Origin: Orobanche coerulescens
Lineage: Eukaryota > Streptophyta > Magnoliopsida > Lamiales > Orobanchaceae
Reading direction: 5' to 3'
Assembly (NCBI GenBank): GCA_033398695.1
Contig: CM065815.1
Span: forward strand, 142,273,001 to 142,337,000
Length of the DNA: 64,000 nucleotides
Part shown: positions 21,332 through 31,922 of the stretch, piece by piece
Numbering within the stretch: position 1 is the first letter of the stretch
Layout of the letters: the number at the start of each line of letters is the position of its first letter
Program-made: the position numbers and the translations under genes
The notes under the pieces: generated by a model
What the model saw: the letters and a program-made list of their open reading frames with translations, nothing else
What the model was told of the DNA's origin: nothing
Databases searched by the model: none

Positions 21332-22963
21332 TTAATTTTTGGGAGAGTCCTCTGACTTATCCTTTCCTTTCCTTCTTGCGTCAGATTTCTGCAAAAGATG
21401 GCTTTTAATCAGCTCCTTGCAGAAGGGATTGTCCCATCGGATCAGGGCTTCAATTTCCATTGAGTCCGTCACTTCTGATATGAATCTTTTTTCTTGGCTC
21501 CAATCGCTCCAGTTGTACAATGTTTCATACGGAGCTAGCCTGTAGCCTTTCCATGTTAGAAATCTTTCGTAAGCATGTTCAATTTGAATAGAGAGAAGGG
21601 TCTTATGAATAATGGTGTCAGGGGAGGGACTACGTACAACGTCTGGAGATGCTGTAGCGAGGGATTCCTGTACAGGTATGGGATCCTGTATGGAAGTGGG
21701 ATTCCTTACAGGGGATGGTGCCCTAAAGGAAGATGGATCTTGTACGGGTGTGGGATCCCACAGAGGAGAAGTAGCTTTTGGCTCCAAATGGGCAGCCGAC
21801 TCGCTAGAGTCTTTCTCGTTGGTAGATGTCTCATCATCCGTCCTAGCCGCCAAAGGCTCAGGATCTACTGTCGATACAGTAGTGGACACCTCTTCCACAG
21901 GGGTTGGGCCCTGGGGTTGTTCTTCAGTGGGTTGAGCCACGGGGGAAACTTCTTCGGAAGGCTTGGCTGATTTGACTTTAGAAAGCCTCCTAAGTTTCTT
22001 CTTTGGCTTCTCACCAGCAATGGTTTTCTCGCTGTGAGATCTTTTTCTCTTCTTTGAAGATTCCAAGTCCTGGGACTTCAAAGACTCATCTCGAGGATTT
22101 GCGGAAACTGGCATACTTCCAGTTTTCGGGTGGTTGCAGACCATAGTGGTTTGATTATACGCAGTAGGCTTGACTCCTCCTAGGTATATCCTGGAGTTAT
22201 TCTTCTTAGCATTAGCGGATTGCGACAGTCCGCATTTCGTCAGGATATAGTTTAACATCAAACCAAAAGATTTCTTCTGGGTGGCAGGCTTGCACACCTC
22301 CTCTTGTAGGTGCTGCAGGATTATCTGGCACCAGTTGACCTTTTCACAGGTCAGAATAGCCACCATCATCCTGAACCTCAGATTGGTACACATTTCGAAC
22401 GCACCGGTTCGATTCTCAATGATCCTGCAGCAAAAATCATGAAGATACACATAAGGGAGACAAAAAATTTTCTTGTGACATGTGGTCTGAACCATGTCAA
22501 CAACTTTGGAGCCTGTGAACAATCCATAAAATTTAGTTATTAGCTCTTGAGACCCAAATGTCTCAAGTTGATCCATTGTCAGGCCATCAGCGGGTAGCCT
22601 GTAGATATTCTGGAGCAGATCGTTATCAACACAGATCTCAACTCCTTGGATTGTAGCGGTACTGTCAGCAACATGACCTCCTTGGGCCAATGACAAAAAG
22701 CGTATGGCGGCGTTGAGGTAAAATTCCTCAACCAGATGAGCATCGTACTTATCAGCGGTCTGACTTCCAAGGCGATAGAGGTCTTGTTGATGAAGATGAG
22801 TTATGATGTACTCCATGGGTTCTGCATCGTTGGTTTCAGACAGAATACGTTCAATGACAACATATCTTGAAAAGATCCGTCCATCGATGATGTTAGCGGT
22901 TTTCTTGAGAGCGGGAGAAGAAGTTTGTCCAGCCATTTGATGATTTCTCAAGAAAAAGTGCAA
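21332..22963 (-). CDS. Sirevirus ORF3, N-terminal 543 codons (env-position protein)
   Basis: The likely start is the methionine at residue 10 (MAGQTSS, 22936). Residues about 75-150 (EFYLNAAIRF, then a V..T..I......L pattern) resemble the plant transposon-associated domain often labelled putative plant transposon protein (Transposase_32). Residues 304-331 are a dense basic cluster (KKRKR, KPKKKLRR) like a nuclear localisation signal, followed by a long Pro/Glu/Thr/Ser-rich region. There is no signal peptide or clear membrane segment in this half. In Sireviruses such an ORF is called env-like only from its place after pol. The stop TAA at 21332 looks premature, since the same frame continues for some 535 codons. 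Confidence 0.75.
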   Translation of the reverse strand: MHFFLRNHQMAGQTSSPALKKTANIIDGRIFSRYVVIERILSETNDAEPMEYIITHLHQQDLYRLGSQTADKYDAHLVEEFYLNAAIRFLSLAQGGHVADSTATIQGVEICVDNDLLQNIYRLPADGLTMDQLETFGSQELITKFYGLFTGSKVVDMVQTTCHKKIFCLPYVYLHDFCCRIIENRTGAFEMCTNLRFRMMVAILTCEKVNWCQIILQHLQEEVCKPATQKKSFGLMLNYILTKCGLSQSANAKKNNSRIYLGGVKPTAYNQTTMVCNHPKTGSMPVSANPRDESLKSQDLESSKKRKRSHSEKTIAGEKPKKKLRRLSKVKSAKPSEEVSPVAQPTEEQPQGPTPVEEVSTTVSTVDPEPLAARTDDETSTNEKDSSESAAHLEPKATSPLWDPTPVQDPSSFRAPSPVRNPTSIQDPIPVQESLATASPDVVRSPSPDTIIHKTLLSIQIEHAYERFLTWKGYRLAPYETLYNWSDWSQEKRFISEVTDSMEIEALIRWDNPFCKELIKSHLLQKSDARRKGKDKSEDSPKN

Positions 22964-23720
22964 GAAAATAACCTAAATATGCAGTAAAATGCAAAAAAGT
23001 ATGTAGGCTGTTTTTGCTTGAGAACTCTTGAATTTGCAGAAAGCGTAAAGAGTCTCTAATGGCAGATTCAGTCCTTTTATAGTTGGGCGGCGAAATAGGG
23101 TTTTGCAGAGTACGAACGGTCAGATTTTAAGGGATGGGAACCGGTTTTTGAAATCAACGGTTAAGATGGACTGAGTGTAACTGGTACGCTAATCCATTAA
23201 AATGTTTAAAAAATGAGCGGGTCCCACTTCTGACATTTGTGTCACCCTAAATGCCTAAAACGGCGGTTTTAAAACAATAAACAATTTAAAACATCGCGGC
23301 TTTTGAGATTCAGTTGTCCAGATGTCGTGTAAGGCATTTAATGTACATGACGTTTGACATAAAAACAGGGCACGTGGACAAAATCATTTTGAAAAGGAAT
23401 AATATTATATTATATATATACTGAATCGAAATCCTATAGTATGTGCTATTTCCGCGTCGATACAGCGTTCCCCCTTAAAAAGGTACATATAGGTTTTAAA
23501 TTCCATACAGCAACTTGAGGATTAATGCTGTATTCATGGGTCCTACAGTATTCCCCCTTAATTATTGCACACGTCAGCTGTAGGATTCATATGTCATCGC
23601 TCACAACAGTGATGTATTGACGGTTCTGAGTGTACAAATAATTAACGTTGGATACTGTATTCTTGGGTCTTACAGTGTTCCCCCTCAATTTGTTGAGTAA
23701 AAACAATAAATCACTTACAG
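22964..23720 (-). other. Non-coding spacer with three polypurine-like tracts
   Basis: Between pol and ORF3 there is no supported gene. Three related tracts occur on the + strand: TACAGCGTTCCCCCTT (23461-23476), TACAGTATTCCCCCTT (23544-23559) and TACAGTGTTCCCCCTC (23671-23686). On the element's sense strand each is a purine run AGGGGGAA followed by a CTGTA. Multiple polypurine tracts around the third ORF have been described as a Sirevirus trait. Confidence 0.7.
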
Positions 23721-23873
23721 GGAGTCTGGCTGTAGCATTCCCAATTCTTGTCTGAGCATGTTGAATCTGGCTGTGTCGAGAGGCTTGGTGAAGATGTCAG
23801 CCTGTTGAATGTCTGTATGAACCTTTTCAAGGCGAACATCCTTGTTCTCGACGTGATTCCTTATAAAGTGATG

Positions 23874-24722
23874 CTACATGTTGATATGCTTAGTGCGCGA
23901 GTGCAGGACAGGATTATGCGTGATTGCAATTGCACTCGTGCTATCACACATGATTGGAGTCTCTCTGGCATCGATTCCATAATCTGACAATTGTTGCTGC
24001 ATCCAAAGGATCTGCATACAGCAGCTACCAGCAGCATAGTATTCAGATTCAGCCGTGGAAAGAGAGTTAGCCAATTGCTTCTTACTGAACCAAGAAACGA
24101 GTCTAGGTCCAAGAAAGTGACAAGTTCCACTTGTGCTCTTCCTATCTAGCTTGCAGCCTCCGAGATCCGAGTCGCTGTATCCAACTAAATCGAATCCGCC
24201 TTCCTTAGGATACCATAGTCCTGCATCGACTGTTCCTTTAATGTACTTCAGGATTCGTTTAGCTGTATTGAAGTGTGATTCCTTTGGGGCTACTTGATAC
24301 CTCGCACACACTCCAACATCAAACTGGATATCGGGCCTGCTAGCCATTAGGTACAGGAGCGAACCAATGAGCTTCCTGTAGAGTGATTGGTCAAACGGCT
24401 TTCCGGCTTCATCTGCGCTAATTTGCACGGAAGTGCTCATGGGGGTTGGCGAAGATTTGGAAGTGTTTATTCCAAATTTGTTGAGAAGCTCCTTGCTGTA
24501 TTTTTCTTGGTTGATGAAAATGCCTGTAGGCAACTGCTTTACCTGCAAACCTAGAAAATAACTAAGTTCCCCCATCATACTCATTTCAAATTTACTTTGC
24601 ATGAGATGAGAGAACCTTTGACACAAAGCAAGGTTAGTTGAACCAAAAATTATGTCATCCACATAGATTTGCACCATAAGAAGGTCATCACCTTCCTGTA
24701 TTTTGAACAGGGTCTTGTCCAC
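23874..24722 (-). pseudogene. pol: Sirevirus RT (C-terminal part) and RNase H
   Basis: The 282-codon frame holds the RT active site YVDD (residues 20-23, QIYVDDIIFGS), the RT thumb and connection, and the copia RNase H with D in YSDSDLGG, E in STAESEYYAA and D in IMCDSTSA. It ends at a TAG directly after the TKHINM motif, although the next codons in the same frame still read the family's usual ending (HHFIRNHVENKD), so the stop is a point nonsense change. The pol frame upstream is separated by the TAA at 24789. Confidence 0.88.
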
Positions 24723-24788
24723 AGCACCTTTCTCACATCCATTGTTCGTTAGATACTGGGATAGGGTTTCGTACCAGGCTCTAGGGGC

Positions 24789-25451
24789 TTATTTAAGTCC
24801 ATACAGTGCTTTCCTTAGCCTGTAAACTAGATCGATACCGTCTGTGTTGGCAAACTCTGGTGGTTGTTTAACATAAACTTCTTCTGCAAGGTCTCCATTC
24901 AGGAATGCACTCTTGACGTCCATTTGGTATACAATAAAGCTCTTATGGGTGGCAAAGGCTAGAAATATCCTGATGGCTTCTACTCTCGCTACAGGGGCGA
25001 AGGTTTCATCATAGTCTATGCCTTCTTCCTGACTATAGCCTTGTTCGACTAGTCTGGATTTATTCCTTATAATAAGTCCATTTCGATCCTTTTTGTTTCG
25101 AAATACCCATTTGGTTCCTATAACCGATTGATGTGTAGGTCTGGGTACAAGATACCATACATTGTTTCTTTCGAAACCGTTAAGCTCTTCTTCCATAGAT
25201 GTTATCCAATGAGAATTATTAAGAGCATCTATGGTCGAAATAGGTTCGGACTGGGCTAAGAATACAGCGATAGTGCACATATTGAGTTTTCTAAGCTCGG
25301 ATTGAGATTTCCATTCAGGAAACTGTGATATCTCAGCATCAGATTCTTCTTGTGCACAAAGTATATTTCCTTGTGTACTCTGTATTCTCCTACGAGTAGA
25401 AACACCAGCATTTATGTTTCCAATGATCAGCTCTTGCGGGTGGTCTCTCAA
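24789..25451 (-). pseudogene. pol: Sirevirus RT, N-terminal part
   Basis: 220 codons of copia reverse transcriptase: the entry motif ([19 protein letters not shown]), the [11 protein letters not shown] segment, [25 protein letters not shown] (split here only for reading) with the first catalytic Asp region [11 protein letters not shown], and PPEF. It ends with TAA at 24789-24791 in the YGLK motif, where the family has Gln, so one nonsense change separates it from the next part in the same frame. A frame change lies between this part and integrase (25592-25451). Confidence 0.88.
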
Positions 25452-25591
25452 CCATCTTCGGTCGGGTTCTAATTCAGGGTCCCGTACTGTATCGAGAGAT
25501 TATGTAGATACAGCTTCAGCTTGTACAGCGTCAGCTTCATCCACGTCGATTCTTACAACTGCGGGATTGATTTCTAAATCAACGACAGGTT

Positions 25592-26953
25592 CTATGGGAG
25601 TTGGAGGATCCAAGATAGATGTTGAATGTTCTGGGTAATATCATCTACTCCTGTAGGGTCATGGTGGGGTTCGTCGAACACTACATGAACTGATTCCTCG
25701 ATCGTCAGCTTCCTTTTATTAAGGATTCTGAAAGCTTTGCTGATGGAGGAGTATCCTACGAGTATTCCTTCATCTGATTTCTCATCAAAGGTTCTAAGTT
25801 GGTCCTTCCCATTATTCAATACATAACACCTGCATCCAAAAATGTGAAAATACGAAACTAATGGAGTTTTGTTGTTCCATACCTCATATGCTGTTTTGTT
25901 GTGGTGCTTGTTGACGATACAGCGGTTTTGAGTGTAGCATGCTGTATTGGTTGCTTCACCCCAGAAACGATGTGGCAATTTGCTTGCGGCAATCATTGTC
26001 CTTGTTGCTTCTTTCAACGTCCAATTCTTTCGCTCGGCAACACCATTTTGTTGAGGTGTACGGGCAGCTGAGTATTCGTGCTGTATTCCATTCTCCGAAC
26101 AGTATTGCGCTATAAAGCGGTTAGTAAATTCTGTACCTCTGTCGGAACGAATGCACACGATACTCAATGCCTTTTCATTTTGCAACTTTCTCAGGAGCTC
26201 GGGTAGCTTTGATGTTGTTTCCTTCTTCTTGCTAAGAAAGATCGTCCAAGCATACCTGGAATAATCATCAACAACAACCATGCAGTATTTCTTACCTCCC
26301 AAACTTACTGGGTCTACAGGACCGTAGAGATCCATGTGTAGCATTTCCAACACTCTTTGGGTTGAAAGGTAGGATTTTCTCTTCAGGGTTGACTTGATTT
26401 GCTTGCCTTTATGACATGGTCCGCAGACGCTATCCTTCTTGAATGACACATTTAGCAAACCTCTAACCATTCCCTATCTTGAGAGCTTGTTGATCGTCTT
26501 GAAGTTGACGTGAGACATCCTCTTATGCCATAACCAGCTAAGATCTGCAGTGCCTTTGGCAACAAAGCATGGAATTGAGGAGCTCATAGGCTTCCAGTCA
26601 GCAACATACATGTTACCTGATCTGCTTCCTGTAAGCACAACTTCCTTGGTTTGGATGTTCTTGACTCTACAACGATCTATATAGAATTTCACCGAGAACT
26701 GTTTATCAAAGAACTGGCTAATACTAAGTAGATTGTACTGTAAGCCTTCAACATATGCAACATCGGTGACTTTGAATTTTCCGACAAGTAGGTTTCCTTT
26801 ACCTCTTGTTCTTCCTTTAGATTTATCATCGAAACGAACTTTTGGACCGCGGCCTTCTACAAAATCTGATAGCTTGCTCCTATCTCCGGTCATGTGCCGA
26901 GAGCATCCACTATCAAAGTACCAGGTATCCTCCTCTAGAATGTCCTGTAACAA
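25592..26953 (-). pseudogene. pol: Sirevirus protease and integrase
   Basis: The aspartic protease motif WYFDSGCSRHMTG stands near the start (DSG at residues 15-17). The integrase zinc finger follows with H...H in LWHKRMSHVNF and CxxC in VCGPCHKGK. The core triad is seen in DLYGPVDP, RSDRGTEF and NGVAERKN. An in-frame TAG at 26474-26476 lies inside the zinc-finger region and divides the frame (26953-26474 and 26470-25592). The C-terminal end carries GYSSISKAFRILN and VVFDEP, typical of copia integrases. The second frame ends at 25592, where a frame change leads to RT. Confidence 0.88.
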
Positions 26954-26958
26954 CGAAA

Positions 26959-29244
26959 TTAAATAGATTTAGGTCCCCTTTGATTTTTGGGTCCTTGATT
27001 GTTAGTTCCTCTAGGTACCCAAGTTTTCCTGGCAGCAATTGGTTTACTGTAGGTCATACTCGGTACAGTGTTGCGATATCTATGGGGGGCATATCCGTAG
27101 TTGTTATAACCATGATAATTATTATGCATGAAAAATTCAGGGTTATTATTATTAATCCAGTACGAGTGCTGTCTTGGAGGTGGAGCCATTTTCTTAGGCC
27201 TAACAGCTTGCCTTCTGGGTCTCCAGTTGGATTCCCAATGTTGTTGTTGATACTGAACAGGCATCTGCTATCTCGAGGGATAACGGGGCTCCTGTATCCA
27301 ATACCTCGGCGTCTTTGTGCAGATCGCTGCATGCCTTTGGTAGTTAGATACGACCTTCCTTACGAGCAGTGTGTTGGCGCTGTTGATATGCTCTGGGAGC
27401 ATGCTATTGAGTGCGCCTCACAGGATGGAACAGTTTATGATTCTACTGTCTGGAATAGGATTGCGGGGGCGGAATAGCAGCCTTTGGTTTTCTCGGTACA
27501 TCAGGTTCCTTCACAGGACTAGGGGTATTTTCCGATTCTGGAATGTGTTCCACACTCTTGACGAACACTGTACTAGTTTTCCCTTTGTTTGAACATGAAC
27601 TGTATCCTAAGCCACTTTTATCATGAGCATTTTGCCCAGTGCTCAGTATTTCTTCCATTCTTTTGGATGATTTCTCGAACGATTTCAGAGTGGTCTCAAG
27701 TTCAATTTCTCGCTTTTCGAGAGTTGTGATTTTGGCTTGAAGTAGAACTAAATCATTTGTCTTGCTCTCGTTGTGAGTTTTAACCTCACTTAGTTCATGA
27801 GCAAGTTGATGATTGTTCTTCATGAGTTTTTCAAAATCGACTTTGCTGGTTTCACAGTCAAGAGACATATTTTCATAATTTATCTTCAGCAAGTCATTTT
27901 CATCTTTCAGCTCTAAATTAGTTAATTGAATCTGTATATTCTCAGTTTTCAATGTCTCATGGGCTTTTTGAATGTTTTTAAATTCATTCATCATGTTTTC
28001 AAAAGTATGAGATGCATTTGACGGAATAGCTGAGGTTGAGCTTACCTCATCGTCGCTGTCTTCACCTTCTGGAATGTCTTTGGCCATAAAGCACATATAT
28101 GCTTTATCATAGAACTCATCGTCAGATGAATCACTTTCAGTGACCACCTGAAGACATTCTGCTGATTTGGATGGTGTGGGGGAGGTTTTGATTCTCCAAT
28201 CAGGGCCTTTAGCTTGTCTTTCCAAGCACGTATTCTTTCATCTCTCTCTTGTTGTTCGGCCTCAGGCAACCTTTGGACTTTAGGATGAGGACATTTATTT
28301 GCATAATGCCCTGGTTTCCTGCAATTATAGCACATGTTAGCATCACCAGATGTTGTTTCGGTACTTACCTTGTGGACAGGTTTGGGCCTGTAGGGAGTCT
28401 TTCCAGACTGTTTGATGAACTTTTTGAATTTGTGCATGAGAAGCGCCATTTCATCTTGAGACAGGATGTCGTCGTCACTGTCAGCATTCTTGTGACTAGG
28501 CTTCGACGAGCTGGGCATGCTGTGTCGACGATTCGATACAGCGGCTAGTGATGTGACCTTTGAAAGAGATTCTTCATCTTTCTCTCTTCTGTCAATATCA
28601 TACGCAAAAGCTTTGAGGTCAGAGAAGAGATCAAAAGTAGATATTTCATTAAGATTGTAAGATACACGCATAGCTGTGGTCTTAATGTCCCATCGGGCTG
28701 GGAGAGATCTGAAAATTTTTAAATTCTTCTCCTTTTGGGTATAAATTTTGCCCAACGCTTCAAGTTCACCAACAATACCAGTGAATCTGAGGTCAAGTTC
28801 CTCAAGTGTCTCAGTTGGTTTCATTTCGAAAGATTCAAATTGCTGAGTCAGTTTTGAAATCTTGTTTTTTTTTTAGAGCTCAGTTCCCTCACAAATCAAC
28901 TTGAGTTTATCCCAGATTTCTTTGGCTGTTTTGCAGCTCTTTACCTTTGAGAACGTGCCTTTGTCAAGAGTAACAAATAACGCGTTCTTAGCCACATTGT
29001 CAAGGTTGGCTCGCTTTCTTTCATCTGTGGTCCATTGCTCGCGATCCTTTTCGAGCATCTCAGCATGGGCTTGGCCTTCAATCCTTGCGGCCGTTTTTAC
29101 CTTCATGATCTTGATAGGACCATCCTGTATAACAAAAATCATCTCTTCGTGCATTGCTGCAAGATGAGCCTCCATCTTAATTCTCCAATCATCAAATTCG
29201 TTAATAGAGAACATAGGCACTTTGTTGATCATAGAGGTATCCAT
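26959..29244 (-). pseudogene. gag: Sirevirus gag, broken into several frames
   Basis: The probable start is MDTSMINKVP at 29244. Part one (to 28873) holds the N-terminal capsid region (FDDWRIKMEAHL, AKEIWDKLK) and ends in TAA just before an A-run (28864-28874). The same frame resumes and encodes SLPARWD and the zinc knuckle CYNCRKPGHYANKC (C165, C168, H173, C178 of the 28824-28042 frame). A shift near 28200 leads into 28225-27443, a long heptad-rich coiled coil (residues about 80-215). A further shift leads to 27264-26959, a basic Asn/Tyr/Arg-rich tail. The extended C-terminal coiled coil is a Sirevirus feature. One nonsense change and at least two shifts disable it. Confidence 0.82.
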
Positions 29245-29340
29245 GTGATAATACAGAAATGAAAGAGACTGTTTTTGAAAATAGGTGATTTTGGATCTGA
29301 TTCGGTTAAAAAAAATGCGACTGATTCTTTTTAGAATCAA

Positions 29341-29354
29341 CCGCTCCGATACCA
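29341..29354 (-). other. Primer-binding site of Sirevirus copy 2
   Basis: On the minus strand it reads TGGTATCGGAGCGG, two bases after the 5' LTR, complementary to the initiator Met-tRNA 3' end. Confidence 0.85.
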
Positions 29355-29356
29355 CT

Positions 29357-30507
29357 TGTTGGCCACTAAGTATACTGGATACAGTTTGGGAAATAGTTTA
29401 AACAACAAACTGTACTGATTTTAAATCTGAGTCCGTAGCGGAAGTCTTAGATACAGTAGGTCGCTGTGAATACAGCAACTAAATGTATAGTGTATACTTA
29501 ATTAATCACAGTAATTAAAACAGTAAAAACTGAAGGTAAATAACACAGTAATTAAAGCGGTTCGAGGTAAACCCCTCTACGTCCACTGGTCCTCCACACA
29601 GGAGTAAAAAGTTTATTATAATTACTACGTACACAACTACGTAATTATAACAACACACAATCAATATATCGTTCACACAGATTGATATAAGGATCTTAGC
29701 TTGAACCGTTCACACAGATTGGTTATGAGCTAATGCTTTGACTTGCTTCTTCACACACGCTCAAGCTTCGTCTTCTTCAATGCAAATCCTTCACACACGA
29801 TCTGAGAAGCACGGATTACTCAGTCCACACAGGGCTGATCTGGGTTTGTTCAAAGTATAGAACGGATGGTGAACAACAACTTTGACTTTAAGAGCTTTCA
29901 GCTGATGAAGTGTTGTTCAGGATGATGAGCACTGTATATCTCTTTTGATCTGAGTTGCAGTAAGCTTTGGAGATATGTTTTGCTCTGATAATAATTTCGA
30001 TAGCTTGGGTAACTGATCTTCAGCATCTTGCTGTGATATATATAGTCTCTGAAATATATATCCATTGAGATCTATCCGTTTGAGTGAGATTCCGTTCCAA
30101 TGGGATTATAACACGATTCGGATTTAGCGGGATTTGAAGATCTGAAGACTGACAGTATTTAAATACTTTATCCTTGAGTATTTAAATACTTCTTTATTCA
30201 ACGGGACTTGACTTTTGAAGATTCCTTCTTTGTCCTGTTGCGAGCTCTATGGAAGATAACTGTTTTGGTGTTTCGATACAGTTTCCATACTTGGTCTTTA
30301 TAAGACTTCTTTGCTGTACTGAAGGATTCTACTATATGCTGATTTCGAGACAGGTCTTCGATACAGGATGATGCCTCAATACTTCGATACAGTTTCCTTT
30401 ACTGTATGCGGATTTGCATATATGTGAAAACCTCTTTATCAAATATCATTCGATACAGGGATTGAATATCCCGGCTGTTTCGATACAGGGTTCTTGTTTT
30501 CCCAACA
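29357..30507 (-). repeat. 5' LTR of Sirevirus copy 2
   Basis: 1151 bp, TGTTGG...CCAACA, nearly identical to 18178-19332. Differences include a few small indels near 29757-29805 and scattered substitutions. Several TCGATACAG words are kept, for example at 30273-30281. A TATA-like ATATATAT run lies near 30041. Confidence 0.93.
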
Positions 30508-30512
30508 GAGGT

Positions 30513-30927
30513 AAAAAAAAGATTTACTTATACAGAACAAGATATTTCAAAACTTTCTTATTTTTAAAAGTATAATGAATAATTACGGCATGATTATATT
30601 TTCGGGAGAATATGTGGTTCATCGCTGCTGCCCAACGTCGACTCTGAGGTAATGTTTTCAAGTATTCACTCTTTTATGAAAACTTAAAAGTTATGGTATG
30701 AGTATAGAATGATTGTGTCGGCAAAAGATTTGAAAGGATATGTGAAAGTATAAATGTTGTCCGAAAGGTACAAAATATGATTTCAAAGAAAGGTTTCAAA
30801 GTGATTTTTGCTGACACAATCTTTTTAAAGTTATTGATGAAAATACTCATACAAAGTTTGATACAGGTTTTCAAAGTTCTTTACGAAGCTCAATTTCGAG
30901 GACGAAATTTTTTAAAGGGGGGAGGAT
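30513..30927 (+). other. 3' internal end of element C with hairpin and polypurine tract
   Basis: This non-coding end of the C element follows the Sirevirus insertion. It finishes with ATTTCGAGGACGAAAT (30893-30908), then TTTTTTAAAGGGGGGAGGAT and the LTR start at 30928. The hairpin is separated from the LTR by 19 bases, as in the other Ty3 elements. No reading frame is supported. Confidence 0.7.
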
Positions 30928-31922
30928 TGTAATGCCTCAATACGTATTTAAATGCTATTTATTTTGCTAACGATAATGGATTTTGATTTTTTAATATTTA
31001 CAGGTTGTCCGATACTTGGACTGATACGTTCCTAGCATAAAATGAAGGACTTAAAAGGAAAAGATTTCAAAATAAATTATAAGGATCATTTTTAGAATTT
31101 ATGAAAGTGATTTCGAAAAGTTCCGAAAATTTTGATACGATAAAATTTCATTACAAAACACTTTTATTGGAAAAATAATATTAAATTATTTTATTATTAT
31201 TATCGAAAATACGTTCCGAGCATATCGAAGATTTAACTCCAACGAGTCTGGAATAGGTCGGAAAATCGAATTTGGACACCGGGAAGGGGTTGAACCGGCC
31301 GAGCCAAGTTGACGGACATCTGCCGGTCACCGCCGGACACGCCTACCGACAGCTGCCGGTCACAGCCGACAGAAGTTTCTCGGCGCTTTCCGGATAAGGC
31401 TGTCTGGATAAGGTCGGTCACGACCGATAAAAGCTTCTCGGCCAGCTGTCCGGATAAGGCTGTCCAGCTATCCGGATAAGGTCGGTCACGACCGACAGAA
31501 GCTTCTCGGCACTGTCCGGATAAGGCTGCTGAGCTGTCCGGATAAGTATTGATTTTCAACCGACTTTGAGCCCCTATTTATACATGTTCCTGGACGTATT
31601 TTTGTACATATCACATATCAGTTTGAAGCTCTGGACCTCTACTATAAAACGCCCGTAACATATTTCCCTTACAAAAATTATAATGGCTTCAAAAATCCCG
31701 ATGAAACAGGAAGCTCAAATCTGACAGTTTTTCAAAGATGTTTGATAAAAGTCCTCAAAGAGATTTCAGATTTTACATCAAGAATTTATGACCGGAAATA
31801 TGAAAAAGTATTTTCAAGTGCTAGGAGAAGCGTATCCGGGATCCAAGAAGGACAACCGAGCCAAATTCAAAGGAAGATATTTCAAGATTTCAGCAAACGA
31901 GGTGAGATTATACTGTTTTAAT
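30928..31922 (+). repeat. 3' LTR of element C, truncated by element A
   Basis: It begins TGTAATGCCTCAATACG directly after the polypurine tract. A repeat array (31376-31550) stands upstream of a TATA-like TATTTATA (31575-31582), and a donor-like ACGAG|GTGAGA occurs at 31897-31907. The LTR is cut at 31923 by element A, and the missing 3' part must lie beyond the window. 31703-31769 matches 3613-3679 in inverted orientation. Confidence 0.7.
31376..31550 (+). repeat. Tandem array of CCGGATAAGG units in the C LTR
   Basis: The word TCCGGATAAGG recurs five times, alternating with GGTCGGTCACGACCGA, a near-palindrome, and AAGCTTCTCGGC. Units are about 65-75 bp. The array ends about 25 bases before the TATA-like sequence. 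Long open frames across it arise only because the repeat lacks stops. Confidence 0.75.

Larger units (their letters stand above)
18178..30507 (-). mobile_element. Full-length Sirevirus-like Ty1/copia retrotransposon (copy 2)
   Basis: A 12.33-kb minus-strand element flanked by GAGGT (18173-18177, 30508-30512). Its parts in order are: 5' LTR 29357-30507, PBS 29341-29354, gag 29244-26959, PR-INT-RT-RH 26953 to about 23720, a non-coding gap with three polypurine-like tracts, ORF3 22963-19727, a polypurine tract about 19350-19333 and the 3' LTR 18178-19332. INT before RT makes it copia. The large gag with a coiled coil after the zinc knuckle, the ORF after pol and the repeated purine tracts are Sirevirus traits. 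The two LTRs differ at roughly two to three dozen positions by eye. All genes carry breaks, so it is not autonomous. Confidence 0.93.

Noticed and set aside
19727..22963. ORF3 as a true viral envelope gene
   Set aside because: There is no signal peptide, no cleavage motif and no convincing membrane anchor apart from one short hydrophobic stretch. Only the position after pol is env-like.
26842..27477. 211-codon frame on the + strand
   Set aside because: It is antisense to Sirevirus gag-protease, has no recognisable domain and no independent support.
31233..31559. 108-codon frame on the minus strand with repeated peptide units
   Set aside because: It is a translation of the tandem array in the C LTR and has no start context or domain.
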